Of a stretch of 14,120 nucleotides of DNA, positions 7,113 to 13,944 are shown in pieces. The position numbers were made by a program, and so were the translations under genes. Positions within the stretch are counted from its first letter, which is position 1, and every line of letters begins with the position of its first letter. Under the pieces are notes generated by a model. It had not been told where the DNA came from and ran no database searches. It saw only the letters and a list, made by a program, of their open reading frames with translations. Origin of the DNA: Deltaproteobacteria bacterium (GTDB taxonomy: Bacteria > Desulfobacterota > Syntrophia > Syntrophales > Smithellaceae); the NCBI GenBank assembly GCA_019136325.1, contig JAGVUJ010000208.1, forward strand, positions 1 to 14,120. Reading direction: 5' to 3'.

Positions 7113-8983
7113 AAGAAATCCTGGGAACGAGCAACAAATACCTCGACATCAACCTGACGGACAGGACCTGGAAAGTCCATGAGGCGACGCAGGACGATTT
7201 AAGAAATTACCTGGGCGGCAAGGGACTGGGCATCAAGATCTTTTATGACCGGCTCAAGGCTAAACTGAAAAGAGTTGATCCATTGGGTCCGGAAAATCTG
7301 CTCATCTTTGCCAACGGCGTGCTGCTTACTACCGGTGCGCCCTGTTCCGCACGGTTTGAAGTGATCACAAAATCCCCACTGACCGGTTACATGGTGGCGT
7401 CTTCCTGCGGCGGCCCTTTTGGCGAAGCATGCAAAACCGCGGGTTGGGACGGTGTCATTATTTCCGGCCGGGCGGAAAAGCCGGTAGTGCTCCGTTTTGA
7501 TGACAAGGATGTCATCTTTGAAGAAGCGGGCGACCTCTGGGGTGCGGGCACTCATCATACGCAGGAAAGTCTGAAGATGACACCAAAAGAAGGGGCGGCT
7601 GTCATCGGGCCGGCGGGGGAAAACAAAGTTCTCTATGCCAACATCTGTTCCGGCCACCGTTTTGCCGGTCGCGGCGGAGTGGGCGCCGTAATGGGCTCCA
7701 AGAATCTCAAAGCCATTGTGGCCCGGGGCAAGGAATACCGTTTTCTTCCCGTAAATCAGGAGAAGTTTGACAAGACTTTAAAGAAAGCCAAGGTGCATAT
7801 TCTGCGCAGTCCCTTTACGAAAGGCTACAAAGCATACGGGACCAACATGAACACGCGTTACGGCATCGAAAGCGGTTACTCCCCGGTGCGGAACTTCAGG
7901 GACCGCTATAGTCCGAAGACCGAGGCCATCACGGGGGAGGCGATGGCGGAAAAGTACAAAACCCGCCATTCCACCTGCCGCTACTGCTCGGTGTTATGCG
8001 GGCACAAAGGAATGTTTCCCGACGGAAGGATGCGACAGATTCCCGAGTACGAAACCACGGGACTCTTCGGCAGCAACATCGAGAATTATGACACGGACAA
8101 GATCGCTGTCTGGAACGACATCATGAATGAAATGGGGATGGACACCATTTCGGCGGGCGGGACAATTGCCTGGGCCATGGAAGCAGGTGAAAAAGGCCTG
8201 CGGAAAACCGAACTTTCCTTTGGCAATCACGACAACATCAGCCGCATTTTGGAGGACATTGCCTACAGACGCAATGAAGGCGCGGAACTGGCGGAAGGAT
8301 CAAAGCGACTAAGCGAGAAATACGGCGGAAAGGATTTTGCCATCCACGCCAAGGGCATGGAGATTGCCGCTTACGATCCCCGGGCCTGCTGGGGGCACGG
8401 TCTTTCTTACGCGGTGCACAACAAAGGCGGCTGCCACCTCGGGTCGTACCTCGTGGGGCTGGAAGTGCTCATGGGGTACATGCCGTCGCAGACGAAGCTG
8501 GGCAAGGCTTCCTGGGTGGTCTTTTGTGAAGATCTTTTTGCGGGTATCAACTCGCTCCAGACATGTTTATTCACTGCCTTTTCCATTTTAACGGAACCGG
8601 TGATTCCCAAGTATCTTCCCAAGGCGGTTTTGAACGTGGCAACCATTGTGAACCCGAGAATGTCTCAGATGCTGATGAACTGGAGTGCATACTCCGACTT
8701 CTTTTCCGCCATCACGGGTTTGCCCATGAATCAGTGGCAGTTCAAGAAAGCGGGCGAACGGATCAACAAACTGGAGCGCTATATGAATGTGCAGATGGGG
8801 CAGAAGCCTTCCGAGGATACACTGCCGGACCGGTTTACGAAAGAGGCAGTCACCAAATATCCCGTGGCGGCCGTAGTGCCGATCGAACCCATGGTGAAGA
8901 AATATTACCGGATCAGAAAATATGATCCCCGGACCGCCGGACCCGATCTTAAATCATTAAAGCGCCTTGGGATTGAGGTTTGA
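7109..8983 (+). CDS. Aldehyde ferredoxin oxidoreductase family, tungsten-containing catalytic subunit
   Basis: A 624-aa protein of the AOR family (bis-pterin tungsten cofactor plus one [4Fe-4S]), catalysing reversible aldehyde-to-carboxylate oxidation with ferredoxin. Cluster ligands are Cys290, Cys293 and Cys297 (CRYCSVLCG) plus Cys486 (INSLQTCLF), matching the CX2CX3C...C pattern of the Pyrococcus enzyme. The cofactor-binding GRGGVGAVMGSKNLKAI is at 188-204. PEYETTGLFGSN (312-323) and the DLFAGINS region are typical. The second pterin region reads AYDPRACWGHGLSYAVHNKGGCH (421-443), which departs from the usual DPRG and NRGA-H wording, so this is probably a divergent subgroup. Length is normal (about 600-650). 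The gene is 11 nt from the stop of the convergent regulator gene, and no clear terminator separates them. A BamB-like function cannot be ruled out. The substrate is unknown. Confidence 0.88.
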   Translation: MKEILGTSNKYLDINLTDRTWKVHEATQDDLRNYLGGKGLGIKIFYDRLKAKLKRVDPLGPENLLIFANGVLLTTGAPCSARFEVITKSPLTGYMVASSCGGPFGEACKTAGWDGVIISGRAEKPVVLRFDDKDVIFEEAGDLWGAGTHHTQESLKMTPKEGAAVIGPAGENKVLYANICSGHRFAGRGGVGAVMGSKNLKAIVARGKEYRFLPVNQEKFDKTLKKAKVHILRSPFTKGYKAYGTNMNTRYGIESGYSPVRNFRDRYSPKTEAITGEAMAEKYKTRHSTCRYCSVLCGHKGMFPDGRMRQIPEYETTGLFGSNIENYDTDKIAVWNDIMNEMGMDTISAGGTIAWAMEAGEKGLRKTELSFGNHDNISRILEDIAYRRNEGAELAEGSKRLSEKYGGKDFAIHAKGMEIAAYDPRACWGHGLSYAVHNKGGCHLGSYLVGLEVLMGYMPSQTKLGKASWVVFCEDLFAGINSLQTCLFTAFSILTEPVIPKYLPKAVLNVATIVNPRMSQMLMNWSAYSDFFSAITGLPMNQWQFKKAGERINKLERYMNVQMGQKPSEDTLPDRFTKEAVTKYPVAAVVPIEPMVKKYYRIRKYDPRTAGPDLKSLKRLGIEV

Positions 8984-8994
8984 AGATCTACTCA

Positions 8995-11025
8995 TCACAA
9001 GATCATGTTGTATCGCTTCATCTTTCTATAGACCGTGCATCGGTTGACGCCCAGTTCTTTCGCCATGGAACTGATGTTGCCTCCCGACCGGGATAAGAGC
9101 AAAAGGAGTTTTTGCCGTTCCTCTTCATGCATTTTTTCCCGCTTTTTTTTCCTCGCCGAATGGAGGAAGTTCGGTTGCGTTTCTGTCGCGCCCTGATCGA
9201 AGGATATTGTTGCGTGATGCAGGGGAATGCCTGCCGGCAGGCGCTCCAGACCCAGGATCTCTCCGTCGCAATAGAGCAGCATTTTCTCTATGACATTTTG
9301 CAGCTCGCGAACATTGCCGGGCCAGTTGTATTGACTAAAGCATTCAATCACTTCCGGAGCCACTGAGATCCTTGACTTTGCGCCCGGATTGCTCATGGAT
9401 GCAATAAAAAAATCCACCAGCAGAGGGATATCTTCCAGACGTTCCCGTAGCGGCGGTATCTTGACGGAGATCACATTGAGGCGGTAATAAAGATCCTGTC
9501 GGAAATTATTTCTCATGACCTCCAATTTGAGATCTTTATTGGTCGCGCAAATAATCATCACGTCGATCGGAATTTCTTTGATGCTGCCGATTCTCGTGAT
9601 GGCTCTTTCCTGAAGGACACGAAGCAGGTTCACCTGTTGTTCAAGAGGCATTTCGGCCACTTCATCCAGAAAAATGGTTCCACCGCTGGCCAGCTCGAAT
9701 TTGCCCGGCCGGCCTTCTTTTTTGGCGCCGGTAAAGGTTCCTTCCATGTAACCGAACAGCTCGCTCGAAATGAGCTCGCGGGGCAGAGCGCCACAGTTAA
9801 TGGCGACAAAAGGACCCTTTCTCCGGCTGCTGTTGTTATGAATCGCCTGCGCGAAAATCTCTTTGCCGGTTCCGCTTTCTCCCTCCAGCAGGATGGTGTT
9901 GGATTTTCGGGAAGCCCTTTCCGCCAGGTCCAACGCCGCCCGCATGGATATGCTCCTGCCGACGATGTCTTTGAAATGAAATCTGGCGGAAGTCGATGCA
10001 TAACGTTTAATCAGTTTCTGAAGTTTTGCCGCGGGGGTCAGTACGATGATGCCACCCACAATTTGTTCCTGTTCATCCTTTATGGGATTGGCGGTTGCCA
10101 GAATATGCGTTGTGTGGCTCCTGGACTTAATGGCCACTTCCCTGTCACTGTATGATTGCCCTTGCTCCAGAACATCGTTTCGGTACCCCAGACCGTCATC
10201 GTAAAAATCCGATATGACCGGATGATCGTCGATCACGACGGCATCCCCCAGCATTTCTTTTGCCGCCGGATTTATCTGCTGAATCGCCCCGGCATTGTCC
10301 GTGACGATCACGCCGTCGGACATGCTCATCAACACATTCGTCAACCGGTTGTTGGTAATGGTTAGCTGTCTGTTGCTCTCCCTGAGCATAATCTCATCAC
10401 TGACGACTTCTACGGCAGCCATAATCATGGCCAGCGTATGTTTTTGTATGGCCTGGAAATAACCGCTGGCCGTCAATGTGCCGGTGAGCTGACCGTTGGC
10501 ATTGAAAATCGGGGCGCCGATGCAGGATACCGGATGATGCGTGGCGGCATAATGTTCCGCGCCTGAAATCTGGTAGGGCTTTTTCAATCTTAAAACCAGA
10601 TCGATGCCGTTGGTGCCGACATCTTCTTCCCGCCAGCGTACGCCCGGCCGGTAATTGACTTTTGTCTCGGCAACAGATTCTATGAGATCAGGCGTGGCGA
10701 CTATTTCCAGGATAAATCCCTGCTCATCCGTCAGTACAACACTAAAACCGGAATTGCTGATCACTTCATAAAGTCTTTCCATAAAAGGAACCGCGATGGT
10801 GATCAGGTTTTTCTTTTTGAATAATAAAGCGGCAAACTCCTGCTCACTCAGAACGGTCGGAGAAGAGCCGTTTTCGGGATCGATTCCGAGCGCGCGAGAC
10901 CGCATCCATGATTCCTTAATTTCCGGACGTACTAAAGTACTATTTATTTTTCCGGTGGACAGAAACTCTTTGCGCACTAACGCAATATCGGATAATATTT
11001 TTTCCTGCTCTGTTACATCCATCAT
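8995..11025 (-). CDS. Sigma-54-dependent transcriptional activator, AcoR-like (GAF-PAS-AAA+-Fis HTH)
   Basis: A 676-aa enhancer-binding protein. The N-terminal AcoR-type region spans about 10-215 and has a GAF-like sensor (VRWREEDVGTNGIDLVL, SGAEHYA, SCIGAPI). A PAS segment follows (about 225-335, NVLMSMSDGVIVTDNAG). Next is the AAA+ domain with Walker A GESGTGKE (382-389), Walker B GGTIFLDEV (448-456), the sigma-54 contact loop (429-434) and FRQDLYYRLNV (508-518). The C-terminal Fis-type helix-turn-helix is at about 643-674. The contact loop reads GTFTGA instead of GAFTGA. No response-regulator receiver domain is present, so it probably senses a small molecule directly. AAGGAAGG lies 7 nt upstream of the first ATG; a second ATG follows immediately. 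Both neighbours, the ferredoxin-AOR operon and the MFS gene, have -24/-12 promoters, so they are the expected targets. Confidence 0.92.
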   Translation of the reverse strand: MMDVTEQEKILSDIALVRKEFLSTGKINSTLVRPEIKESWMRSRALGIDPENGSSPTVLSEQEFAALLFKKKNLITIAVPFMERLYEVISNSGFSVVLTDEQGFILEIVATPDLIESVAETKVNYRPGVRWREEDVGTNGIDLVLRLKKPYQISGAEHYAATHHPVSCIGAPIFNANGQLTGTLTASGYFQAIQKHTLAMIMAAVEVVSDEIMLRESNRQLTITNNRLTNVLMSMSDGVIVTDNAGAIQQINPAAKEMLGDAVVIDDHPVISDFYDDGLGYRNDVLEQGQSYSDREVAIKSRSHTTHILATANPIKDEQEQIVGGIIVLTPAAKLQKLIKRYASTSARFHFKDIVGRSISMRAALDLAERASRKSNTILLEGESGTGKEIFAQAIHNNSSRRKGPFVAINCGALPRELISSELFGYMEGTFTGAKKEGRPGKFELASGGTIFLDEVAEMPLEQQVNLLRVLQERAITRIGSIKEIPIDVMIICATNKDLKLEVMRNNFRQDLYYRLNVISVKIPPLRERLEDIPLLVDFFIASMSNPGAKSRISVAPEVIECFSQYNWPGNVRELQNVIEKMLLYCDGEILGLERLPAGIPLHHATISFDQGATETQPNFLHSARKKKREKMHEEERQKLLLLLSRSGGNISSMAKELGVNRCTVYRKMKRYNMIL

Positions 11026-11047
11026 CTGAATGCCTTCCTTTCATCAT

Positions 11048-11074
11048 TGTTTCACATAAGACATCTGTGAAACA
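11048..11074. repeat. Perfect 9-bp inverted repeat in the activator leader
   Basis: TGTTTCACA (11048-11056) and TGTGAAACA (11066-11074) are exact reverse complements separated by 9 nt. The element lies 23 nt upstream of the activator start codon. It could be an autoregulatory operator or a leader hairpin. No protein can be assigned. Confidence 0.5.
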
Positions 11075-11192
11075 CGGGAGCAAGATGTATGCCTCTGCAA
11101 TGCAACACTTTTCCTTTAAAGATTTTACCATTTGAGATAATTGATGTATTGACGATTTTCTAACACAAATTACCTCACTGTCCCTTTGAAAT

Positions 11193-11220
11193 AATATAGT
11201 CAGTACTGTGATAAATGCAA
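11193..11220 (-). promoter_or_regulatory. Possible sigma-70 promoter of the activator gene
   Basis: On the - strand TTGCAT (11215-11220) and TATATT (11193-11198) are 16 nt apart. The fit is moderate and implies a leader of roughly 160 nt, so other starts are possible. Confidence 0.3.
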
Positions 11221-11228
11221 TATAAAAC

Positions 11229-11263
11229 GCAACGGTAATGCAACTTTACTGCATTACGGTTGC
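11229..11263. promoter_or_regulatory. 14-bp inverted repeat, putative enhancer of the MFS promoter
   Basis: GCAACGGTAATGCA (11229-11242) and TGCATTACGGTTGC (11250-11263) match in 13 of 14 positions with a 7-nt centre. The centre is about 123 nt upstream of the predicted sigma-54 transcript start, a normal enhancer distance. It contains GCAAC-N6-GCAAC (11229-11244) and overlaps the palindrome GTTGCAAC (11259-11266), both also found before the ferredoxin-AOR operon. Confidence 0.55.
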
Positions 11264-11301
11264 AACGACACCGTCAAGGTTTATTTATTTAACTTAATGA
11301 T

Positions 11302-11329
11302 TTTCCACACATTACTTAATCTGTGGAAA
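11302..11329. repeat. Perfect 8-bp inverted repeat just upstream of the MFS promoter
   Basis: TTTCCACA (11302-11309) and TGTGGAAA (11322-11329) are exact reverse complements with a 12-nt spacer, ending 13 nt before the -24 element. A second regulator or a repressor site is possible. The arms differ from the repeat at 11229-11263. Confidence 0.4.
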
Positions 11330-11342
11330 TGCATAGATTCAT

Positions 11343-11358
11343 TGGCATGGTATTTGAT
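11343..11358 (+). promoter_or_regulatory. Sigma-54 (-24/-12) promoter of the MFS gene
   Basis: TGGCATGGTATTTGAT has the invariant GG (11344-11345) and a TTG at -12 with correct spacing; the usual C of the -12 GC is an A. The predicted transcript start is near 11369, 40 nt before the ATG. Its first seven bases resemble those of the ferredoxin-AOR promoter (TGGCATG versus TGGCATA). Confidence 0.6.
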
Positions 11359-11408
11359 TGTTTTAAAATAAATCGAGAGATATCGCTGTTGCTAAGGAGG
11401 AGGAATTC

Positions 11409-12638
11409 ATGGTGCCTAATGGGAAGGTTTTCTATGGGTGGTGGGTTGTCGCAGCATCATTTGTTGTGCTCTGGCTTGGCGTGAGTTCAGGATTCTACAC
11501 GGTATCGGTCTTTCTGGAGCCTCTTCAGAAAACCTTTGGCTGGACGACAACGCAAATCTCGTTGGGGTTCACCATTTCAGCTATTCTGGTGGGACTGTTA
11601 AGTCCAATTGTCGGTGTAGCCGTTGCCAAACTTGGTGCCAAAAAAGTTCTCTTGTTTGGCGCAGCGATATCGGGCACATCTCTGCTGCTTCTCGGTTCCA
11701 TCGAGAAGCTCTGGCAATATTATGTGTTGTTCTTTTTCCTGGGAACCGGTCTGGTGTCATCGTATCTGGTGCCGAATCAAACTTTGATATCCTATTGGTT
11801 TACCAGGAAACGGGGCATGGCAACGGGAATCATCATGGCCGGCATCGGTTTTGGGGCCATGTCGATGGTTTTTATGGCAAGCCAGGTGAATGATGCCTTT
11901 GGCTGGCGCGTTACCTATCGGGTCCTCGGACTTCTGGTACTTCTCATTGTGCTGCCCGTAATCCTGGTTATTGTCAGGAACAAACCTCAGGACATGGGTC
12001 TCCAGCCTGACGGGGTTGCCGCCGCGGTTGAAGCGTCTGCAGAAAAATCAGCTGGATTTAGTTTTACTTTCACACAGGCGATCCGTACCCTTACTTTTTT
12101 TCTGATCGGGCTGGTGGTTTTTGTTTTCGGCATGGTATCCGGCGCCATGACTCAGCACGCCATAGCCTTGCTGAAAACCATGGACGTCTTGCAGGCCAGC
12201 ACCTTCTGGAGTTTGACTTACGGTGTCAGCATTTTTGGACGGCTAATCTCCGGTGCCGCGGCCGACCGTTTTTCTATAAAGGGACTGCTGATTATTATCG
12301 CAGGCCTGCAAGTCTTCGGCATGGCTTCTCTCCTGTATCTTTCGCAAACCAGTATGTTGGTCTGGGGATTCGTCATTTTTTACGGCCTGGCAGTCGGCTC
12401 GATTGCCTCGATCTATCCCCTGATCGTGGTCAAGAAGTTTGGTTTGGAACATTTCAGTAAAATTATCGGTGTTATTGGTCTGATTCTGGTTTTGGCGTTC
12501 GGTGCCGGATCTATGATATTGGGGCGAATGTATGATGCCAGCGGTTCATACGCCGGCTCCGTCATGGTGCTGTTTGCTGCTTCGATACTGGCGGTTGTCG
12601 CAGCCACCTTGATCGGACAGCCCCGGCAGCCAAAATAA
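11409..12638 (+). CDS. MFS transporter, monocarboxylate/oxalate-formate antiporter-like
   Basis: A 409-aa inner-membrane carrier with about 12 hydrophobic segments. It starts with the FYGWWVVAASFVVLWLG segment common in OFA/MCT-type carriers that move small organic acids. The loop after the second helix (VAKLGAKKV, 72-80) is the motif-A position. YWFTRKRGMATGIIMAGIGFG (129-149) is the family WF-x2-RG-x-A-x-G element. A hydrophilic central loop is at about 190-225. AGGAGG lies just before the ATG. A sigma-54 promoter and the enhancer-like repeats upstream, and the divergent activator gene, suggest induction together with the ferredoxin-AOR operon. The cargo may therefore be the acid made or used by the AOR enzyme, or a precursor of its aldehyde. 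Substrate identity is not readable from sequence. Confidence 0.87.
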   Translation: MVPNGKVFYGWWVVAASFVVLWLGVSSGFYTVSVFLEPLQKTFGWTTTQISLGFTISAILVGLLSPIVGVAVAKLGAKKVLLFGAAISGTSLLLLGSIEKLWQYYVLFFFLGTGLVSSYLVPNQTLISYWFTRKRGMATGIIMAGIGFGAMSMVFMASQVNDAFGWRVTYRVLGLLVLLIVLPVILVIVRNKPQDMGLQPDGVAAAVEASAEKSAGFSFTFTQAIRTLTFFLIGLVVFVFGMVSGAMTQHAIALLKTMDVLQASTFWSLTYGVSIFGRLISGAAADRFSIKGLLIIIAGLQVFGMASLLYLSQTSMLVWGFVIFYGLAVGSIASIYPLIVVKKFGLEHFSKIIGVIGLILVLAFGAGSMILGRMYDASGSYAGSVMVLFAASILAVVAATLIGQPRQPK

Positions 12639-12676
12639 AAGTCGTGGCGAGAGAAGAATAAACGCTTCGGGCACAG

Positions 12677-13750
12677 CTATTCCTTCGTTGGAGGACGACG
12701 CAATTTCTTTTTCCGATAATGACCAGGATTATGGCCAGTCCAGCGTTTGAAGGCGCGGTAGAAGTTTGCCAGATCGTTATAGCCGAGTTCCGCGGCAATC
12801 TGTTCTATGGGAAGGGTTTTTGTTTGAAGCAAATGGATGGCCTTCTTTTTCAGGATGCCGGATAAAAGATCTCTGAAGGATGTTCCTTCTTCGGATAAGC
12901 GCCGGTTGAGCGTCCGCGGCGACATGTTCATGTAACGCGCCAGTTGATCGAAATTCGGGAGACCGTTCTGATGAAACATGATTTCCTGATGAATTCTTTT
13001 GGTGATGGTTTCCTGTTGTTTAATGCGAAGCGACAGTTGCCTGCACTCTTTTTCGTAGATCTTTCGGGTGAGAGAATTGGCCATGGGAAGCTGATGAAAG
13101 AGATATTTGCTGTCAAAGACGAGGAGGTGGTTATCGGCATTGAATTCGACTGGACACTGAAAGAATGCTTCGTAATAGGAAGCATATGAGGGTTTGGGGT
13201 AAGCAAGTTTTATCTCATGGTATCGCACGGGGATTCCGATGACGTCACTGGAAATCCTGTAAATGGAGGCAAGCTCTCTTTCACACATAAAACGGCGGAT
13301 ATCCTTTTCGTTGACGAGTTCATCCATCCTGACAAAGGCAAGACCCCCTTTGACTGTTAAGTCAAAATGAAAGTACGTCATCATCAGTTCGGTAAATTTA
13401 AAAAGTAGTTTTATGGCATCCAGCAACAAGTTGCTGCTGATGACCGCGGCGCCGAGCTTGCCGATTACGCCGATATGATAATGCAAGCCGATAATTAATC
13501 CGATTTTGGGGTCCGGCACGAGTTTGACGAGATTGCGCATGACAGAGATTTCCTGATCAGGGGTAACCAGTACATCCGGATCATCCAGATCACGGGGTTT
13601 GATGCCGCTGCCTTTCAGCAAAGAAATCTTTTCAATGCCCATCAATGAAGCATAGTGGGCCAGGACGGCAAGCGTGTTAACCGAGCGGTGCATAGGCAGA
13701 GTTTTGCCGGAAAAAAGATGCAAAGGGTGGATATCGGGCGTTTGTTTCAT
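12677..13750 (-). CDS. AraC-family transcriptional regulator (OruR/ArgR-like, Arabinose_bd N-terminal domain)
   Basis: A 357-aa regulator with the N-terminal ligand-binding domain typical of this subgroup (about 25-215, beginning VNTLAVLAHYASLMGIE). A C-terminal double helix-turn-helix follows (about 265-350: LARYMNMSPRTLNRRLSEEGTSFRDLL, then PIEQIAAELGYNDLANFYRAFKRWTG). The second HTH matches the AraC family signature. The ATG is preceded by AGGAGG and a near-consensus sigma-70 promoter at 13778-13806. The gene is divergent from the SDR gene and convergent with the MFS gene (38 nt apart). It likely controls the SDR gene and genes beyond the window. The ligand is unknown; relatives act on amino acids, fatty acids or aromatic compounds. 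Confidence 0.9.
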   Translation of the reverse strand: MKQTPDIHPLHLFSGKTLPMHRSVNTLAVLAHYASLMGIEKISLLKGSGIKPRDLDDPDVLVTPDQEISVMRNLVKLVPDPKIGLIIGLHYHIGVIGKLGAAVISSNLLLDAIKLLFKFTELMMTYFHFDLTVKGGLAFVRMDELVNEKDIRRFMCERELASIYRISSDVIGIPVRYHEIKLAYPKPSYASYYEAFFQCPVEFNADNHLLVFDSKYLFHQLPMANSLTRKIYEKECRQLSLRIKQQETITKRIHQEIMFHQNGLPNFDQLARYMNMSPRTLNRRLSEEGTSFRDLLSGILKKKAIHLLQTKTLPIEQIAAELGYNDLANFYRAFKRWTGHNPGHYRKKKLRRPPTKE

Positions 13751-13772
13751 GTTTTATCCTCCTGGCGGAATA

Positions 13773-13805
13773 TGACAATTAAAATGTCTTTTTCGGCAAT
13801 TGTCA
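13773..13805. repeat. 8-bp inverted repeat overlapping the AraC-family promoter
   Basis: TGACAATT (13773-13780) and AATTGTCA (13798-13805) are exact reverse complements separated by 17 nt, covering the -10 and -35 elements. It could be an operator for autoregulation. Because a -35 TTGACA and a -10 ATTAAA share some letters, part of the symmetry may be chance. Confidence 0.4.
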
Positions 13806-13806
13806 A
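13778..13806 (-). promoter_or_regulatory. Sigma-70 promoter of the AraC-family gene
   Basis: On the - strand TTGACA (13801-13806) is followed after exactly 17 nt by TTTAAT (13778-13783). The transcript would start near 13771, about 20 nt upstream of the ATG. This is the best sigma-70 match noticed in the window. Confidence 0.68.
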
Positions 13807-13848
13807 GAGGGGGCATTTACATTATCCCGCTTATTCAGGGGGCTGTTG

Positions 13849-13944
13849 ATGATTCCTGCAGGAGGTGCGCTGCGATTCCAAGGGCTTGATCGTTCTGAAT
13901 CAATATCGGTTCAATTTTTAGAAAAATTAGAGGAGGTTTTATGA
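13849..13944 (+). CDS. Possible 31-aa leader ORF before the SDR gene
   Basis: ATG at 13849 opens a 31-codon frame that stops at 13942-13944, overlapping the SDR start codon in an ATGA. AGGGGG lies about 6 nt upstream. The peptide begins MIPAGGALRF and ends LEKLEEVL. It resembles nothing I know. The overlap may be coincidence, since the SDR gene has its own strong AGGAGG. Confidence 0.18.
   Translation: MIPAGGALRFQGLDRSESISVQFLEKLEEVL

Larger units (their letters stand above)
11026..11408. other. Divergent control region between activator gene and MFS gene
   Basis: This 383-nt AT-rich gap contains no gene that I can support. It holds three inverted repeats (11048-11074, 11229-11263, 11302-11329), a -24/-12 promoter for the MFS gene (11343-11358) and a possible weak sigma-70 promoter for the activator gene on the - strand. 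The elements are listed separately. Confidence 0.8.

Noticed and set aside
7109..8983. Calling the AOR gene bamB (benzoyl-CoA reductase)
   Set aside because: None of the other bam genes is present and the family motifs alone do not separate BamB from other AOR-type enzymes.
8984..8994. Possible bidirectional terminator between the AOR and activator genes
   Set aside because: Only 11 nt separate the stops, and the nearby GATC repeats do not make a GC-rich hairpin with a T run.
9637..10155. + strand frame of 172 codons inside the activator gene
   Set aside because: It covers the AAA+ domain of the activator in antisense and has no motif.
12639..12676. Possible terminator between the convergent MFS and AraC-family genes
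   Set aside because: No stem with a T run could be built by eye in the 38-nt gap.
13864..13920. 18-codon GTG frame after CAGGAGG in the SDR leader
   Set aside because: The GTG is part of the Shine-Dalgarno-like sequence itself, leaving no spacer; the frame is too short to support.
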